Source: Ferrithrix thermotolerans DSM 19514
GTDB lineage: Bacteria > Actinomycetota > Acidimicrobiia > Acidimicrobiales > Ilumatobacteraceae
Assembly: GCA_945862025.1 (NCBI GenBank)
Contig: CAMAWU010000004.1
Location: 1-56,755, forward strand
DNA length: 56,755 nt
Reading direction: 5' to 3'
A program made the position numbers and the translations under genes. Shown piece after piece: positions 35,820 to 44,140 of the stretch; the stretch's first letter is position 1, and the number at the start of each line of letters is the position of its first letter. The notes beneath the pieces are model-generated. The model was not told the DNA's origin. It made no database searches and saw only the letters and a program-made list of their open reading frames with translations.

Positions 35820-36566
35820 TTAGTTATTGCTGGATTTCATTAAGCGCTCAACTTCAACAACATCAGCGGGGACATCAACAGCATGAGTCCTGTAAGCAGT
35901 GCGTTGCATTCGTATTTTGATTCCATGTTCGAGAAATCTGAGCATGTCGACTGACTCGTAGATTTCTAATGGTGTTGGTTCTAGTTCAGTGAATTTTTGT
36001 AGAGCGTTGCGACGAAATGCAATTAGTCCAAGTTGTTTACCTGATGGTCGTTCAATGCCATCTGTTGATACAGGAATCGGTGCACGAGACATATATAAGG
36101 CGTTTCCTGCGAGATCCATAACGACCTTGACGCAGTTCTGGCTATTGAATTCCCCTGGTTGGATATCGGCGTATAGATTGACGACTTCTAAATTCGTGTC
36201 TTGAGCAAATGGTCGCAGCACATCGGAAAGCATTCGTGGGTCTGTCATCGGCTCGTCGCCTTGGACCATCACGACAATGTCAAAAAAAGTTTTAGATTCT
36301 GTTTCAATCTTAGAAATTGCTTCAGCGCACCGATCCGAAGCTCGCTCGTGAAGATTGCTTGTCAACACTGCTTTGTAGCCCAGTAATGTCACATGATCAA
36401 CGATTTCTGAGTCGCAAGTAGCAACGGCGACTTGGTCAATTTCTTTACAAAGTTGTACACGCTCAACAATGTGTTGGAGCATTGACTTTCCAAGAATTTG
36501 TGCCAAAGGCTTATTAGGAAATCTTGTACTTGCCATGCGAGCCGGAATCAGGGCAATAACTTTCAT
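35820..36566 (-). CDS. KdsB-like 3-deoxy-ulosonate cytidylyltransferase
   Basis: 248 residues of the CMP-Kdo synthetase family. IPARMASTRFPNKPL (7-21) is the CTP-binding start; ASDRCAEA (76-83) replaces the Kdo-type GTDRIAEA; VVMVQGDEPMTDP (98-110) has the conserved Asp. It would activate an ulosonic acid with CMP. Kdo is not expected in a single-membrane actinobacterium, and no kdsA, kdsC or kdsD is present, so another ulosonate is likelier. It shares one base with the stop of the dehydrogenase upstream (TGATG). Confidence 0.8.
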   Translation of the reverse strand: MKVIALIPARMASTRFPNKPLAQILGKSMLQHIVERVQLCKEIDQVAVATCDSEIVDHVTLLGYKAVLTSNLHERASDRCAEAISKIETESKTFFDIVVMVQGDEPMTDPRMLSDVLRPFAQDTNLEVVNLYADIQPGEFNSQNCVKVVMDLAGNALYMSRAPIPVSTDGIERPSGKQLGLIAFRRNALQKFTELEPTPLEIYESVDMLRFLEHGIKIRMQRTAYRTHAVDVPADVVEVERLMKSSNN

Positions 36567-37486
36567 CAGAGAAGTTTAATTTCCATTAGTGCATTAACTA
36601 AAAGCTGACTCGCTTCTCGCTCCATTAAGTCCCGAGTTTCTCGTGCATACGAACCCATATGTGCAGTAATTTGAACATTCTCAAAATTTCGTAATTCGCC
36701 CTCATAAGGTTCGTGCTCAAAACAATCAAGTGCTGCTCCAGCAATTTGGCCAGATTTCAATGCTGCAAGCAATGCATCTTCGTCAACCAATCCACCGCGA
36801 GAGATGTTGACGACGTACGAGCCGTTTTTCATCATGTTCAATTGCTTTTCATTTATTATGTGATGAGTTGAGTCGTTATATGGAAGATGCAAAGTAATCA
36901 CATCAGACTTGGCGCAAAGTTCGTCTAACCCAACATTTAAGTAGGCAGTTGATGATGTCTGTTCATCAGAGATAATAATTTTTGCCCCAAATGCAGAAAG
37001 TAAGGCAGCAACCCGTTTTCCGATTCTTCCAAATCCGATGATTCCTACGGTTTGGGTTTGTAGCAGTGATCCCATCAGACCCTTCCAAACTCCATTTCGA
37101 ATTTGTCGATCAGCTTGGGGGATATTTCGAAGCAATCCCAAAATGTGTCCGAGAGTTAGTTCGGCAACTGCTTGTGTTGGCGCATCGGGGGTATTGAGAA
37201 CAGTGATGCCAAGTTTTTTTGCGGCCACAAGATCAACACTGTCTAGGCCTGTTCCAACTCTGGCAATTACTTTTAGAGACTTTGCTGAATTTAAAACTCG
37301 GCCAGTGAGTGGTTCGAGTCCTGCTATCAGACCAATCGTGTTTGCACCAAGCAACTCAATCGCTTGATCTTCTGTCAGGCGTGTCGCAAATGGGTTTAGC
37401 TTCACTTCGATTTGTGCTTTATTTAGCAACTCAAGTTGTGCAAAGTTGTCCAAGTTAAATGTCGATGTTGTGATTAGTACTTGCAA
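36566..37486 (-). CDS. D-2-hydroxyacid dehydrogenase (SerA-like, no ACT domain)
   Basis: A 306-residue NAD-dependent 2-hydroxyacid dehydrogenase. The Rossmann motif is GFGRIG (151-156), and the catalytic triad is Arg230 (NISRGGLVDE), Glu259 (FEHEPY) and His276 (ITAHMGS). The substrate helix RVGTGLDSVDL (76-86) resembles 3-phosphoglycerate dehydrogenases, but the regulatory ACT region is absent. Next to a KdsB-like gene it may oxidise a hydroxy acid for an ulosonate path; this is inference. It lies downstream of the second 384-residue paralogue by 62 bases. Confidence 0.82.
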   Translation of the reverse strand: MQVLITTSTFNLDNFAQLELLNKAQIEVKLNPFATRLTEDQAIELLGANTIGLIAGLEPLTGRVLNSAKSLKVIARVGTGLDSVDLVAAKKLGITVLNTPDAPTQAVAELTLGHILGLLRNIPQADRQIRNGVWKGLMGSLLQTQTVGIIGFGRIGKRVAALLSAFGAKIIISDEQTSSTAYLNVGLDELCAKSDVITLHLPYNDSTHHIINEKQLNMMKNGSYVVNISRGGLVDEDALLAALKSGQIAGAALDCFEHEPYEGELRNFENVQITAHMGSYARETRDLMEREASQLLVNALMEIKLL

Positions 37487-37548
37487 GACCGCACTCCCTA
37501 ATTGTATTTGATAACGCTAGTCGGGAATTTGTAAAATATTTGCTGTTA

Positions 37549-38703
37549 TCACCACTCAGCGCGCAGCGACTTGAGTGTTTCAACAAATTGAGAGTTGTTT
37601 TCGTCGTAACTAATAATTTCGCGAATTGTTTCTAAGCGAACCTTGTCCCAATCTGTATCTGAGACCGTGACCAAATAATCAAGTATTTCTTGAAATCGCT
37701 TCTCGTCAAGTCGATTTGTCCAAAATTTTCCATCGTCCTTGACTATTGCAGGCCAGCCAAACCTAAGTGCATCTGCATCAAGCAATTTTGCATCAATCAG
37801 AAGCGCAGCAGTTTTGGTACCCCGAGCTAAAGCTTCGTACCCAAGTGTGCTGCTTGTGAATACCACTATCTCTGAATTATCTATGACCTCATAACTATTT
37901 AAAGCAGATCGCCTTGGCTCTAGAGTCCAAGAGTAATTTCTCAAGAGTTTTTGATAGTAGAGATTTTCCGAAGCGAAGTCTTCATCTTTGCCGACGATTA
38001 TTAGTTCAAATTTATTTGATTTACAATATTCGGCGACGAAAATAATTGTTTGTTCTCGGCGAAGAGTAATTTGTTCATAAGTAACTGGATTATTCGGTTC
38101 ATAGTCAGAAACAATGAAATTTCCAGAGATGCTTGGTCGGTAGGTTGAAATGTATGCAATTGATTTAGATTTACCAATACTTTTTGGAATTGAATTATTC
38201 TTGAAACTGCCAATTGGGATGATGTCGCCAGAAATATATTTATGGTAAATTCTTCCGACTGCTGAGCCGAAGACGAACATGTGGTCAACATGGTTGCCCT
38301 CTAATTTGAGTTCTTGAAGTAAGTCTCCAAATAAGTCACCTCGCTCGCTCCGTATTCCATTTTGAATCATCATCGTTTGTATGTTAGGAAAACGTTTTTT
38401 TATTTGGAAAAATGGTGGATAGTTGTCAACATAAGTCAATATCAATTTTGGTTTGACAATTTTGATGTATCGCGTTGCATAATTTTGTGCACTCAGGTCT
38501 CGGTCAAAAATGCAAAGCAGAGCAACCGAGATATTTATTTCATTCTCACGAAGATCAAGGATCTGCATCTCGTTTTTTACGAAGTAGGGCATGATAACTT
38601 CGGAGCCTGTGACAAAATAAAGCAGGACATTTGTACTTCTGGGTGGAAATATTCTCCAACGAAGTTTCAATAACGACCTTAGTAATCTTAAAAATCGAAT
38701 CAT
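37549..38703 (-). CDS. 384-residue surface-carbohydrate protein, copy A (putative GT-B transferase)
   Basis: 384 residues, paralogue of the protein at 39025-40179: same length, with 38 of the first 60 residues identical by hand count. N-terminal half: NVLLYFVTG, SAQNYATRYIKIVKPKLILTYVDNYPPFFQIK and IQNG; C-terminal half: RREQTIIFVAEYCK, IIVGKDEDF and EIVVFTSSTLGYEALARGTKTA, the last like the donor-side loop of GT-B enzymes. From memory it resembles the TIGR04396 group of Leptospira surface-carbohydrate genes. A four-base ATGA overlap joins its start to the end of the decayed pseudogene upstream. Function unproven. Confidence 0.65.
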   Translation of the reverse strand: MIRFLRLLRSLLKLRWRIFPPRSTNVLLYFVTGSEVIMPYFVKNEMQILDLRENEINISVALLCIFDRDLSAQNYATRYIKIVKPKLILTYVDNYPPFFQIKKRFPNIQTMMIQNGIRSERGDLFGDLLQELKLEGNHVDHMFVFGSAVGRIYHKYISGDIIPIGSFKNNSIPKSIGKSKSIAYISTYRPSISGNFIVSDYEPNNPVTYEQITLRREQTIIFVAEYCKSNKFELIIVGKDEDFASENLYYQKLLRNYSWTLEPRRSALNSYEVIDNSEIVVFTSSTLGYEALARGTKTAALLIDAKLLDADALRFGWPAIVKDDGKFWTNRLDEKRFQEILDYLVTVSDTDWDKVRLETIREIISYDENNSQFVETLKSLRAEW

Positions 38704-39005
38704 TTTGACCAGGAAGATTCAAGTCCAGTTAAAGGACTTGGCATTTGCAAGTAATAAACAAAAAATGCGTGCTTAAATTTCTGTACCCATTTTTTAGTGA
38801 AGCAATAAGACGCAAAATCCCAATAGGTGATAGCGAGATCTGTTGACTTGGTGACGAAGAGCCCACTACCCTCAACTGTACGACTACTGATGGGGTCGGC
38901 AAAACGAGTTCGCCAATTTTTTAAGTAGTTCAAGTTAATTACCGGTTACCCAAATATCTTTGGTGTCTTTCGAGACTCTCAATCAAAGGGGATAACAGGA
39001 GGGAC
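38700..39005 (-). pseudogene. Chimeric remnant: wbpG 3' end joined to sulfotransferase-like 3' end
   Basis: This 300-base stretch holds no intact gene. Read on the minus strand, it first matches the end of the amidotransferase at 42013-43320: KIFG*PVINLNYLKN against KMFEQPIMDLNYFNN, with TAA in place of Gln. After a frameshift, WALRHQVN matches WSLRYQVK, and TTGACTTGGTGACGAAGAG (38843-38861) differs by one base from 42017-42035. It then jumps to the end of the protein at 40176-41216: PSPLTGLESSWSK against PSSLVDLESIWTR, ending in the same ATGA junction with the 384-residue gene. A 77-codon open frame (38700-38933) spans the joint but is a chance product of the debris. It marks a tandem duplication that lost hisF and most of both flanking genes. 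Confidence 0.85.
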
Positions 39006-39024
39006 CTCTTCCTAACGTTTGAGA

Positions 39025-40179
39025 TCACCATTCTGCGCGCAATGACTTGACTAATTCAACAAATTGAGAATTGTTTGTATCGTAAGAAATAATTTCTTGA
39101 ATTGTCTCTGAGCGAATCTTCTCCCAATCTACATCTGAGACCGTGAGCAAAAAATCAAGTATTTCTTCAAATCGCTGCTCGTTATATTTATTTGTCCAAA
39201 ACTTTCCATCTTCTGTCAAGTTCACTGGCCATCCGAACTTAAGAGAGGGTATTGGAATGATTTCAGCATCTAGTAAAAATCCTGCTGTTTTGTTGCCTCG
39301 CGCAAGTGATTCGTAACCAAGAGTGCTACTCGTAAAGACAACAATTTCTGACGCGTCTAATTTGTCGTAGTTGGTTGTTGAAGTTCGTCTAGAAGAAAGT
39401 TTCCATGAGAACTTATTTAATAGCCGACTGTAATAGGCCTCCTCTGCAAGGAAGTCTTCATCTTTACCGACGATTAATAAATCAAGATTGTGACTCTCAC
39501 AAAATTTAGCTAAAAAGATTATTGTCTGCTCGCGGCGATCTACTATTTCTCCATAAGTAACCGGGTGAGTCGAGATTGAATCTGGGGCAATAAATGTTCG
39601 AGGTATTCCTGCTCGATGAGTAGAGATGTATGCAAGAGTCCTTGATTGAGTTTTATTTATAGGGACTAAATTATTTTTAAAACTTCCGATCACTGTTATT
39701 TTTCCGGAAATATATTTACCATAAATAGAACCAATTGCTGATCCAAGCACAAACATGTCATCGACTTGATTCTTACCCAAGTGGGTTTGATTACTATCTT
39801 CGCTGAATAAATCATGGGGGTCTGCTCTGGCCCCATTTTGAATCAAGATGATATGTATTTCAGGAAATTTATTTTTAATTTGAAAAAATGGAGGATAGTT
39901 ATCAATAAAAGTAATTATCAATTTTGGCTTAACAATATTGATATATCGCAACGCATAATTTTGTGCGCTTAGATCTCGATCTCTGGCACACAATAGAGCC
40001 ACGGCAAGGTTAACTTCACTTTCACGTATATCTAATATTTGTATTTCTTCGCGAGAAAAATAAGGCTTAATTACATCGGCACCAGTCCGAAAGTACAGCA
40101 ACACGTTTTTCTGCCGAGGCGGCAAAATGCGCCACCGTAATTTTATTAGTGACTTAATTAGCCGCCAGTAGCGCGTCAT
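39025..40179 (-). CDS. 384-residue surface-carbohydrate protein, copy B (putative GT-B transferase)
   Basis: The second of two tandem 384-residue paralogues, with the same domain pattern as copy A: NVLLYFRTG, SAQNYALRYINIVKPKLIITFIDNYPPFFQIK, RREQTIIFLAKFCE, LIVGKDEDF and EIVVFTSSTLGYESLARGNKTA. The ends are nearly identical (NNSQFVE..KSLRAEW in both). Some stretches diverge, mainly around residues 120-135 and 190-210, which may give different specificity. ATGA overlap with the sulfotransferase-like gene upstream. It is in the more complete half of the duplication, so it is probably closer to the ancestral arrangement. Confidence 0.65.
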   Translation of the reverse strand: MTRYWRLIKSLIKLRWRILPPRQKNVLLYFRTGADVIKPYFSREEIQILDIRESEVNLAVALLCARDRDLSAQNYALRYINIVKPKLIITFIDNYPPFFQIKNKFPEIHIILIQNGARADPHDLFSEDSNQTHLGKNQVDDMFVLGSAIGSIYGKYISGKITVIGSFKNNLVPINKTQSRTLAYISTHRAGIPRTFIAPDSISTHPVTYGEIVDRREQTIIFLAKFCESHNLDLLIVGKDEDFLAEEAYYSRLLNKFSWKLSSRRTSTTNYDKLDASEIVVFTSSTLGYESLARGNKTAGFLLDAEIIPIPSLKFGWPVNLTEDGKFWTNKYNEQRFEEILDFLLTVSDVDWEKIRSETIQEIISYDTNNSQFVELVKSLRAEW

Positions 40180-41216
40180 CTAGTCCAAATAGATTCAAGA
40201 TCAACGAGTGAACTGGGCCAACGAGAATTGTAATTTCGTATTGCTTCGTGAAATTCAGTAACAGCACTCTTGGATGCAATTTTATGTATAGATGTGACAA
40301 TCTGGGTATAAATTTCTGCTTCTGACGATGACGAATTTGTAACAAATGAAAATGTTGAAGTTGACCTTCCTGCTGAAATTTGTTCGCGCGGCAACGATTG
40401 TTGTTTGAGTACCCGACTGGTATGTTTTGTAGTTGCTCGATTAAGAAAAGCTTCGAGTTCCTTTGTCACACCAGTTGGATTGGTAACTGTTTGTTCAAAA
40501 GAAACAACAAGGGTGGGTTTCTGCGAGTTCTTTTGAGTATCTATCATTTCGATCACAGACTTTTGCACTCTTGCGATTGATAACAGGGCACGGTCGGTAA
40601 TGGATGACTCCGCGAACTCACTAGCCCATTGTGCGGCAAACCATGGAATCTTTACTCCATCATGTTCATAAGACAGGGTAAATTCTCGTGATCGTTCAAA
40701 ATTCTCGAAGTAGCTACATACGTTATAAAAAAGGTGAACCGGGTGTCGGACAACTTCAATCAACTTAATTCGAGATTCATATGCTTCAAATAAAACATTC
40801 GAGACGGAAAGCAATCCGTGCGATGCAACGAGTAGAGCAAGATTTTGTGAATTGATTTTTTCGGTGATCGAATCGCCACCTTTACGGAACAATCGACCGA
40901 GGTAAGCGAGACTTCCGGGGTTGTTGCGAAAGCCGGTGTCGTCAGACCATCTTAGATTAACTTCACGACCTATGAGACTGTTGTATTGTAAGTGGTCCGC
41001 ATAAATCTTTAAAAGTGTCATAGCGGCGTCTTGGCTTATTTTGCCAGCCGCATGTGTGATGCATACGTATTCAAAGATGCCATCAACTTTCTTTTTCTCA
41101 ACTCCTGTTAAAGAGCCAACGATTGAAGTTATGACGGACTTACCACCTCCCCAGAAGCCATCAACGAAAATTACGTCATTTGTGAAAGATTTATGATGCG
41201 TCAGATCAAGACTCAT
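40176..41216 (-). CDS. P-loop sulfotransferase-like protein
   Basis: A 346-residue P-loop protein. Walker A-like GFWGGGKS (20-27) is followed by the sulfotransferase 3'-phosphate-site-like segment LIEVVRHPVHLFYNVCSYF (about 150-168). KPTLVVSFEQTVTNPTGVTKELEAFL is the usual late sulfotransferase helix pattern. It would add sulfate, or use another nucleotide donor, on the surface glycan. Coupled by ATGA overlaps to hisF upstream and to the 384-residue gene downstream. A truncated copy of its last ~30 codons lies at 38700-38790. Confidence 0.65.
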   Translation of the reverse strand: MSLDLTHHKSFTNDVIFVDGFWGGGKSVITSIVGSLTGVEKKKVDGIFEYVCITHAAGKISQDAAMTLLKIYADHLQYNSLIGREVNLRWSDDTGFRNNPGSLAYLGRLFRKGGDSITEKINSQNLALLVASHGLLSVSNVLFEAYESRIKLIEVVRHPVHLFYNVCSYFENFERSREFTLSYEHDGVKIPWFAAQWASEFAESSITDRALLSIARVQKSVIEMIDTQKNSQKPTLVVSFEQTVTNPTGVTKELEAFLNRATTKHTSRVLKQQSLPREQISAGRSTSTFSFVTNSSSSEAEIYTQIVTSIHKIASKSAVTEFHEAIRNYNSRWPSSLVDLESIWTR

Positions 41217-42040
41217 AACACAATCTTTTCATCTAAGGCGCGAACTCTCGTGGCGATATGTCGATCGATGCAAAATTTTTTGATTTCTGAAACACTAAGT
41301 CTGTCGTAGTGTAAAGAATCAGCAATTGCGACTCCAGTTGGTTCGCTAACTTGCATCAACTCCGTTAAGTGATCTAACTTGCCGAATCCGCCGCTTGCAA
41401 CCACAGGTATGTCAACTAATTTGGTTACGGCACTTACTAATTCGCAATCAAAACCGTTTTTAGTTCCTTCTCGATCCACGGAAGTTAGAAATATTTCTCC
41501 AGCACCTAATTGGGCTCCTTGTTCTGCCCATTGCAAAACATCCAGGCCAGTTCGCTCTCGCCCATTGTCGGTGTAGGCCTCCCATTTGCCTGGCACAGTT
41601 TGTTTTGCTTCGATCGATAAGACGACTGTTGAAGAGCCCCAGACATCGGAAATTTTTGTAATCAAACTTGGATTTTTAACGGCAGCCGTATTGATCGCCA
41701 CCTTGTCGGCGCCAGCGCGAAGCAAAGCTCGAGCATCTTCAACCGATCTGATGCCACCACCAACAGTCATTGGTACAAAAACAAGTTCTGTCGCACGTGT
41801 CACGACGTCTAGCAAATTATTTCGTCCATAAAGACTGGCAACGGTATCCATATAAATTATTTCATCGGCCCCATCGTTATAATACTTTTCAGCATGCACT
41901 TGCGGGTCGCCGACAATTCGCAAGCCTTCAAGGTGGATTCCTTTGATTAAATTTATGCCCTTGATATCAAGGCGAGCAATTATTCGAAGAATTTGCGGAG
42001 GAGTAAGCCGATTTATTTGACTTGGTAACGAAGAGACCAT
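41213..42040 (-). CDS. HisF-like subunit 1 of an N-acetyl-sugar amidotransferase
   Basis: A 275-residue (beta/alpha)8 barrel of the HisF family. RIIARLDIKGINLIKGIHLEG replaces the histidine-pathway start; the first active-site Asp (Asp25) and the second (in LTSVDREGTKNGFD) are kept, and the phosphate sites GGGIRS and ASGGFG are visible. Its place after a WbpG-like gene, and no histidine genes nearby, indicate a role in ammonia channelling to sugar acetamidino formation. The start lies 28 bases inside the wbpG gene; the stop overlaps the sulfotransferase-like gene by four bases. Confidence 0.83.
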   Translation of the reverse strand: MVSSLPSQINRLTPPQILRIIARLDIKGINLIKGIHLEGLRIVGDPQVHAEKYYNDGADEIIYMDTVASLYGRNNLLDVVTRATELVFVPMTVGGGIRSVEDARALLRAGADKVAINTAAVKNPSLITKISDVWGSSTVVLSIEAKQTVPGKWEAYTDNGRERTGLDVLQWAEQGAQLGAGEIFLTSVDREGTKNGFDCELVSAVTKLVDIPVVASGGFGKLDHLTELMQVSEPTGVAIADSLHYDRLSVSEIKKFCIDRHIATRVRALDEKIVL

Positions 42041-43320
42041 TGGCCTTTATTGTACGACCATAAATGCGGTGAGCGAAACGAGTCTGCCAAGTTATTGAAA
42101 TAGTTGAGATCCATGATCGGCTGTTCAAACATTTTTGAAGCTTGGGGGAATTCTTTCTCGGGGATACTTAAGTATGCAAATATTTCGTCTGAGAACCTGG
42201 TCGGATATTCGCCATCAAATCTTTGCGCGAGTGCGACGCCTTCTTCACGATTGATATCTCCTGAGCGAATCTCTTGAGCAGCATCGTAAGTTGCACGGCC
42301 GATTCCATATTTTATAAAAGTTGTGTAGTAATGAAAGTCATCAATTCGATCGTCAATTGAGTTGTACTTGCTATATGTCCCTGGCGTGCGCTCGGGCGAG
42401 GCTTCAAAACCTCCGTGCTCGACGGAGTAGTAATAGCAACCTTGCGGATGCCACTTTACGTAGTAGCCGAGATAGTGAACTTCAATTCCAAGTTTTTCTA
42501 GTCCTGCTGGGTTCGCTGGCAAATAAGGATCTAGGTCTACATCTTCTAAACCAAAGTCGGTAGTGAGGTCTTTGATTGAAGTTCCACCTAGATGGATTGA
42601 AGACTTTTCTGGAGCAGAAAAATACTTCCACGATCTTTTGGCAGAGTCCGCATCACCGATTGGGTTTCCGTATTCAGCTTCGTTCTCTCCATAAAAAACT
42701 AAAGGTATTTGGTGCAACACTGCCATTTTTGGAGCCAATGACTTTTGCCCGAGAATGAACGCTTGAAATGGATGAAAAAGATTTTCAACGGCGAGTCGAG
42801 TTAGAAGTCGGTGTACGCGGCCATTTGGCGTGCAAAGGTAATTATCAAAGCCTGCATGAATCCATCGCTGAAAGTTTCGCCAGCCCCATTCGGTGTAAAC
42901 ATGTGGCGCCCATGTAACTGTCAGTGGGTGCATACCGTATTTGTATTTCAGCATGTGGGCTGCAACGAAACTATCTTTGCCGCCTGAACCCGGCACAAGA
43001 CAGTCGTATGACCCGTCTTTGCTTCGGTGTCGGTCGCATAGTTCTCGAAGTTCAGCGTCTCTGGCATCCCAGTCGGTAATAGATTTCTTTTCGGCGACGC
43101 GACACGCATCACAAATATTTTCAGTATCAATATGAATCGCTTGTTTAACGGAGCCAGCGGTGTGCTGAAACTCAATCGCCGAAATTGGTTTCTGATTTGA
43201 TGTCACGCATCGTTGGCAAAAACTAACTTTCTCGGGTAAACCATATTTTGCGGTCAGCGGTGCTTTGGATGGCTCAAAATCTTGAATATTTATAAATCTT
43301 GATTTTGGAAACAAACTCAC
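42013..43320 (-). CDS. WbpG-type N-acetyl-sugar amidotransferase 1
   Basis: 435 residues, PP-loop family. CQRCVTSNQKP and CDACRVAEKK are Cys pairs; VPGSGGKDSFVAAHML carries the ATP loop SGGKDS. FYGENEAEYGNP is the conserved WbpG pattern. It turns an acetamido group into acetamidino with ammonia from HisH/HisF partners. GTG at 43320 is shown; TTG at 43314 is possible, because AAAGGGGTGA spans the GTG and would be an excellent ribosome site for that TTG. Its C-terminal end recurs, decayed, at 38843-39005. Confidence 0.86.
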   Translation of the reverse strand: MSLFPKSRFINIQDFEPSKAPLTAKYGLPEKVSFCQRCVTSNQKPISAIEFQHTAGSVKQAIHIDTENICDACRVAEKKSITDWDARDAELRELCDRHRSKDGSYDCLVPGSGGKDSFVAAHMLKYKYGMHPLTVTWAPHVYTEWGWRNFQRWIHAGFDNYLCTPNGRVHRLLTRLAVENLFHPFQAFILGQKSLAPKMAVLHQIPLVFYGENEAEYGNPIGDADSAKRSWKYFSAPEKSSIHLGGTSIKDLTTDFGLEDVDLDPYLPANPAGLEKLGIEVHYLGYYVKWHPQGCYYYSVEHGGFEASPERTPGTYSKYNSIDDRIDDFHYYTTFIKYGIGRATYDAAQEIRSGDINREEGVALAQRFDGEYPTRFSDEIFAYLSIPEKEFPQASKMFEQPIMDLNYFNNLADSFRSPHLWSYNKGQWSLRYQVK

Positions 43321-43348
43321 CCCTTTACTGTACTTTCGTAATCGTTAA

Positions 43349-44137
43349 TCAGAGTGCGTTCTTTATTAAATTAAAATTCGGCAAGTCAATACCTAGGCTC
43401 ACAAGTTGTGCACGTGCTGAACCAAGTCCATCACCCATGAAGTTAAGTAGATTCGCCGTCGCAACCGCATCAACGCGAGCGTCAATTAATCCTTCGGCTA
43501 AATGTGAGTAATTGCCAACGCCACCACTGATAATAACTGGGATCTCAAATAGTTCGGGAAGGCAATTAAGAAGTTCAATTTGAAATCCGTTTCCTGTGCC
43601 GTCACGGTCAATCGAGTTAATACAAATCTCTCCGATTGCTAGATCTGAACATTGTTCTAAAAAATTTGTGAGAGTTAAATTAGTCAGGTTTGACCCATTA
43701 TTTGTTGCAATGTAAAAGTTGCCTTCAATTTGCTTACAGTCGACAGAGGCGATTATGCATTGACGACCGAATTCTCTAGCTAGTTCGAAGATAAGTTGCT
43801 GGTTGCTGTGCAACGCGCTATTCACGACTATTTTGTCAGCGCCTGAGCGAAGTAATTTTGTTGCATCTGCAACCGAGTTGATTCCACCTCCTGCGGCAAT
43901 CGGCGCAAAGCAATCATTGGTTAAAGTTTTTAGAACTTCTGAAAACTCATCGCGATTTCTAGCACTGCGGCTTACATCCAGAACAATTAATTCATCGATC
44001 GAAAAACCAACATTCGAAAAACCATAATTTTTTTCGAGCCAGTCAATGTCGCCAACTTTTTGAAGTCTGAAATTTCGTGAGAGCATGAACGAGCCACTGT
44101 CGTAAAGGAGTGTGAAAATGAGTCTTTTCTTTGCCAT
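43349..44137 (-). CDS. HisF-like subunit 2, first catalytic Asp replaced
   Basis: A 262-residue HisF-type barrel. GGGIN and SGGVGN hold the phosphate sites; INSIDRDGTGNGF keeps the second catalytic Asp. The start MAKKRLIFTLLYDSGSFML aligned with HisF (RIIPCLDVRDG) has Leu where the general acid/base Asp11 should be, so the histidine-pathway cyclase reaction is unlikely. It fits the non-histidine HisF partners of WbpG. Placed 3 bases after hisH and ahead of amidotransferase 1. Confidence 0.85.
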   Translation of the reverse strand: MAKKRLIFTLLYDSGSFMLSRNFRLQKVGDIDWLEKNYGFSNVGFSIDELIVLDVSRSARNRDEFSEVLKTLTNDCFAPIAAGGGINSVADATKLLRSGADKIVVNSALHSNQQLIFELAREFGRQCIIASVDCKQIEGNFYIATNNGSNLTNLTLTNFLEQCSDLAIGEICINSIDRDGTGNGFQIELLNCLPELFEIPVIISGGVGNYSHLAEGLIDARVDAVATANLLNFMGDGLGSARAQLVSLGIDLPNFNLIKNAL

Positions 44138-44140
44138 GAT

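Noticed and set aside
37311-37321. GGTTCGAGTCC resembling a tRNA T-loop
   Set aside because: It lies inside the dehydrogenase coding sequence and no acceptor or anticodon stem can be folded around it.
38700-38933. A 77-codon open frame between the two 384-residue paralogues
   Set aside because: Its start matches the wbpG end in one frame, its middle is wbpG sequence out of frame, and its end matches the sulfotransferase-like C-terminus. It is debris, not a gene.
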